Shown here piece after piece: positions 15,538-17,472 of a stretch of 17,472 nt of DNA. The notes beneath the pieces are model-generated. The model did no database searches. It was not told the DNA's origin and worked only from the letters and a program-made list of their open reading frames with translations. Both the position numbers and the translations under genes were made by a program. The DNA is from Candidatus Aminicenantota bacterium (GTDB taxonomy: Bacteria > Acidobacteriota > Aminicenantia > JAMOAD01): positions 1-17,472 of the forward strand of contig JAMOUT010000003.1 in assembly GCA_027061995.1 (NCBI GenBank), in the 5' to 3' direction. Every line of letters starts with the position of its first letter. The stretch's first letter is position 1.

Positions 15538-16851
15538 CTATTTTTCATCAGCTCCCATATCATAACCTGAGCCTCTCGGCCTATTATCCCCTTCAAAATC
15601 ATAGGAAAGATTTGAATTCAACCCTTTGTCTATTGCGGGAGAATCTGTTTTCAGATGAAAATTATTCTTCAAAAAATCGATAAAAACTTGAGTAGGGGAT
15701 TTAATAAAAGAGTGTTTATCATAACCTTTATTTTGCCATTCAGGCAAGGTATATGAATTAACATCTTCATCCTCTATTAATATATTTGAATCAGCTCTAT
15801 AATATATATTATAATCTATTGTGATGTCGGAAAGGCAATTTGAGTTGTATTCGAATCCGCCGTGCTCTCCTCCGATTAATATATTATTTATGATATAACC
15901 TCCGGTTGAGCCGTTTTTCATGCTTATTGCCCACCTGCCATCGGTTTTCTTAAAATAGATGGTATTGTGCATTATTTTAAGGTTCTTGCACCCCCATTGA
16001 TTTCCCTGAGCATCATCCCATGCGGCTATACCTCCCGCATAATTATTATAAATAATATTATTTTGAATTTTAGAATCTCTGACGGAAGCAAGATTAATTG
16101 CCGCTCCTCCCCCTTTGCCGTTTTCATATAAAATATTACTGTCTATTGCGCAATCGGAAGATATTCCGTCGCCTCCCATCGAGGGATCAGCATTAATCTG
16201 AATTCCCGCCGCATAATTATTGTGAACAATATTATTTTTTATTATTGCATTATCAGAGCTGTTTGAGATATAGATTCCGTGTTCATCTCGGGAACCATAT
16301 ATATTACAGTTCGTAATTGTTGTTCTGTCGGAAAAATCGGTGAAAACACCCCATTTATAATTATTGTAAATAATGCAGTTGTCAATTGTTATATCATTTG
16401 AATAACTTAATCTTATCCCCGCTCTGTCAGCGTTTCTTATGGTAAGATTGGAAATATTGATATTTTTACAATGATCAAAAAAGATAAGATCACGATTAAT
16501 TCCGGTTCCGTCTATTATTGTCGAGTTTTTTGATTCACCCTCTATGTAAACAGGTTTATCATTATCCCCTTTGTTTTCTATCTCAATTTTTTCTTTATAT
16601 ATGCCTGAAAGAATTATAAGTTTTTCACCGTTTGAAATAGTGGTTATACCGTGAGTTATGGTTTTCCATGGTTTTTCCTTACTTCCGTCATTATTATCAT
16701 CCCCTTTAACGGAAACATAATAAACATTTGTAATCTCATCATCATTGGTATTTGAATCGGAATCGGAAGATTCCCTGTTGCAGAAGCTGGAAAATATTAT
16801 GAAAAGCAGAACAAAGGAAAAAAACAGAACTCTTTTAATATTTATATTCAT
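15538..16851 (-). CDS. right-handed parallel beta-helix protein, probable lipoprotein
   Basis: The 437-residue protein has a basic start, a hydrophobic segment at residues about 8-20 and Cys24 in FSSFCNRESS, followed by a Ser/Asp/Asn-rich linker. This looks like a lipoprotein signal, although Phe at -1 is unusual for a lipobox. The mature part begins YYVSVKGDDNNDGS, the DUF1565-type start of many surface beta-helix proteins, then shows about 8-10 Asn-rich coils of the form N-x-I-x-N-N-x-I-Y-N-N-Y. It ends with a DSPAIDKG and DFEGDNRPRG module common in such proteins. Relatives include pectate-lyase-like polysaccharide-binding or -cleaving proteins; no catalytic residues can be assigned. The start lacks a ribosome site but has a -10 box 6 nt upstream. 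The codon adaptation looks like that of its neighbours. Confidence 0.82.
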   Translation of the reverse strand: MNINIKRVLFFSFVLLFIIFSSFCNRESSDSDSNTNDDEITNVYYVSVKGDDNNDGSKEKPWKTITHGITTISNGEKLIILSGIYKEKIEIENKGDNDKPVYIEGESKNSTIIDGTGINRDLIFFDHCKNINISNLTIRNADRAGIRLSYSNDITIDNCIIYNNYKWGVFTDFSDRTTITNCNIYGSRDEHGIYISNSSDNAIIKNNIVHNNYAAGIQINADPSMGGDGISSDCAIDSNILYENGKGGGAAINLASVRDSKIQNNIIYNNYAGGIAAWDDAQGNQWGCKNLKIMHNTIYFKKTDGRWAISMKNGSTGGYIINNILIGGEHGGFEYNSNCLSDITIDYNIYYRADSNILIEDEDVNSYTLPEWQNKGYDKHSFIKSPTQVFIDFLKNNFHLKTDSPAIDKGLNSNLSYDFEGDNRPRGSGYDMGADEK

Positions 16852-16857
16852 AATATA

Positions 16858-16886
16858 ATTATATATTATTTATAATTATGTTTAAA
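16858..16886 (-). promoter_or_regulatory. possible promoter of the beta-helix gene, leaderless arrangement
   Basis: Read on the minus strand: TTTAAA (16886-16881, 4 of 6), a 17-nt spacer and a perfect TATAAT (16863-16858), 6 nt before the ATG. That spacing would make the A of the ATG the first transcribed base. The area is extremely AT-rich, so the match is less certain than the others. Confidence 0.45.
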
Positions 16887-16915
16887 TAAGTTTGAATTAA
16901 TAAATTGCTAATTAC

Positions 16916-16945
16916 TTGACAAAAAACGATTATATATGATATATT
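16916..16945 (+). promoter_or_regulatory. sigma-70-type promoter at the right edge
   Basis: A perfect TTGACA (16916-16921), an 18-nt spacer and TATATT (16940-16945, 5 of 6) point right. Transcription would start near 16952, up to 3 nt before an ATG at 16955. It is divergent to the beta-helix gene, whose start is 104 nt away. Confidence 0.6.
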
Positions 16946-16954
16946 GTTAAAACT

Positions 16955-17472
16955 ATGATTAAAGGCGGAAAAATTAAGATGGTAGGATTAAAGGGAACGA
17001 ACGGTTTTACTCTCTCTCTCTCTCTGTAAATATTGGATTTTCTATGGAATCGGAGAGCGGAAAATCAAATCCGTTTATATCAAGGATAGTGGAAATAGCT
17101 TAAAATTTAACAGAATAAAACAATCTTATTTAAAATTTTCCAACTCTTTTATTATTTCAAAAAACGATAGAATAATAAAATTCCAAGATATCAATAAGAA
17201 AAGCTTTAAAGCATCGAAACTTCCAAGCCTTCGAGCTTTTTCAAAATCATGCGAGATTTTGCAAGAGCTGAGGGTTTTGATTGCTTTATACCCGGAGAGT
17301 CGAAACAAAGTGGAGATCCCGCACCAATTTATAAATTGGGAACGAAACAATGAGAAAAAACTTGTGAGGGTAAATAAAAGAATAAGAAAAAAATTGGTGC
17401 AGCTGCCCGAAAATGTTTTTAGCTCCGATGCTTCGAGGCTCTATGCTTTAAGCTTTGATGGAGGAGGTGTAA
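16955..17472 (+). CDS. unidentified ORF interrupted at a (CT)8 repeat, possible phase-variable gene, cut by window edge
   Basis: From the ATG at 16955 the reading frame gives 24 codons (MIKGGKIKMVGLKGTNGF...) and stops at 17027-17029, immediately after a (CT)8 tract. A different frame is open from 16992 to the window end, 160 codons without a stop, which is unusual in DNA this AT-rich. Nine or six CT units would fuse the two into a protein of at least 173 residues. Seven units would give a 48-residue product ending at 17103. The downstream translation has segments such as LYALSFDGGG and a basic stretch KKLVRVNKRIRKKLVQLPE, but I recognise no family. The promoter with almost no leader supports expression. 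Alternatives are a decayed gene, a sequencing error in the repeat, or a non-coding repeat element that happens to be open. Confidence 0.35.
17010..17025. repeat. (CT)8 dinucleotide microsatellite
   Basis: Eight uninterrupted CT units lie 55 nt downstream of an ATG and 64 nt after a good -10 box. Such tracts slip during replication, and their length decides which downstream frame the upstream start codon reads. No other dinucleotide tract of this length was noticed in the window. Confidence 0.95.
17234..17269. repeat. 15-bp imperfect hairpin
   Basis: AGCTTTT-CAAAATC pairs with GATTTTG-CAAGAGCT around a 6-nt loop ATGCGA, with one mismatch (T41/C62 of 172xx) and one G-T pair. Its outer AGCT is also part of the long inverted repeat, so the two foldings exclude each other there. 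Confidence 0.6.
17321..17400. repeat. perfect 10-bp inverted repeat with an overlapping 16-bp palindrome
   Basis: GCACCAATTT (17321-17330) and AAATTGGTGC (17391-17400) are perfect inverted copies 60 nt apart. The left copy overlaps the perfect palindrome CCAATTTATAAATTGG (17324-17339), so the same bases can pair locally or at a distance. Confidence 0.7.

Larger units (their letters stand above)
17200..17456. repeat. imperfect ~38-nt terminal inverted repeats enclosing ~180 nt
   Basis: The arm 17200-17237 is largely complementary to 17421-17456. The outer 14 pairs (AAAGC-TTAAAGCAT with ATGCTTTAAGCTTT) are interrupted by one bulged T at 17205. After a short mismatched patch, 17220-17237 pairs with 17421-17438 at 15 of 18 positions, including two G-T pairs, ending in AGCT/AGCT. 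The enclosed DNA looks less AT-rich than the flanks. This could be a MITE-like element or a large folded RNA. No target-site duplication is evident. Confidence 0.55.

Noticed and set aside
17126-17350. A 74-residue minus-strand ORF.
   Set aside because: It has no promoter or ribosome site, overlaps the opposite open frame, and its sequence is explained by the inverted repeats there.

Overview
The window is AT-rich bacterial DNA (roughly one third G+C by eye), densely packed, with overlapping genes and AAA/ATA/TTA-rich codon use. A DksA/TraR-type zinc-finger protein, a SprA-related metalloprotease, a probable lipoprotein, a WbpA-type UDP-amino-sugar dehydrogenase and a Tat-signal TldD point to a diderm (Gram-negative-type) bacterium. 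The phylum cannot be fixed from the sequence. No rRNA, tRNA, transposase or CRISPR array was found.

Layout. Left edge: the possible tail of an unknown gene, then a lone cas6 (231-947) with its own promoter. On the minus strand, 1011-3560 is a two-gene operon of M16 zinc peptidases: a catalytic subunit followed by a partner lacking the zinc motif. A divergent intergenic region leads into a plus-strand operon (3761-9274): a STAS anti-sigma antagonist-like protein, a GT-C-like membrane protein, an AsnB-type amidotransferase and a Tat-signal TldD, the last three overlapping. A second plus-strand operon (9567-13471) has a good promoter and carries yjbQ-type thiamine phosphate synthase, fabD, tyrS and a UDP-N-acetylglucosamine 6-dehydrogenase-like gene. 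Facing it on the minus strand are comF and a dksA/traR-like gene (13484-14505), a SprA-related metalloprotease gene (14723-15484) and a parallel beta-helix probable lipoprotein gene (15538-16851).

Right edge (16852-17472): a strong plus-strand promoter drives a short ORF that enters an uninterrupted (CT)8 repeat. In the current state the ORF stops just after the repeat. One more CT, or two fewer, would join it to a frame that stays open to the window end. The same stretch holds nested inverted repeats, including an imperfect ~38-nt terminal pair. This is the least explained part of the window.

How the genes fit together: the GT-C-like protein, AsnB-like amidotransferase and WbpA-like dehydrogenase suggest surface-glycan synthesis, possibly of an amidated aminouronic acid, with the STAS protein as a possible switch. 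The M16 pair, TldD and SprA-like protein are three unrelated metallopeptidase families. Several genes with good promoters have no Shine-Dalgarno site and a -10 box only 6-9 nt before the ATG, which suggests leaderless transcripts. Genes with a 17-24 nt predicted leader have clear AGGAG-type sites.
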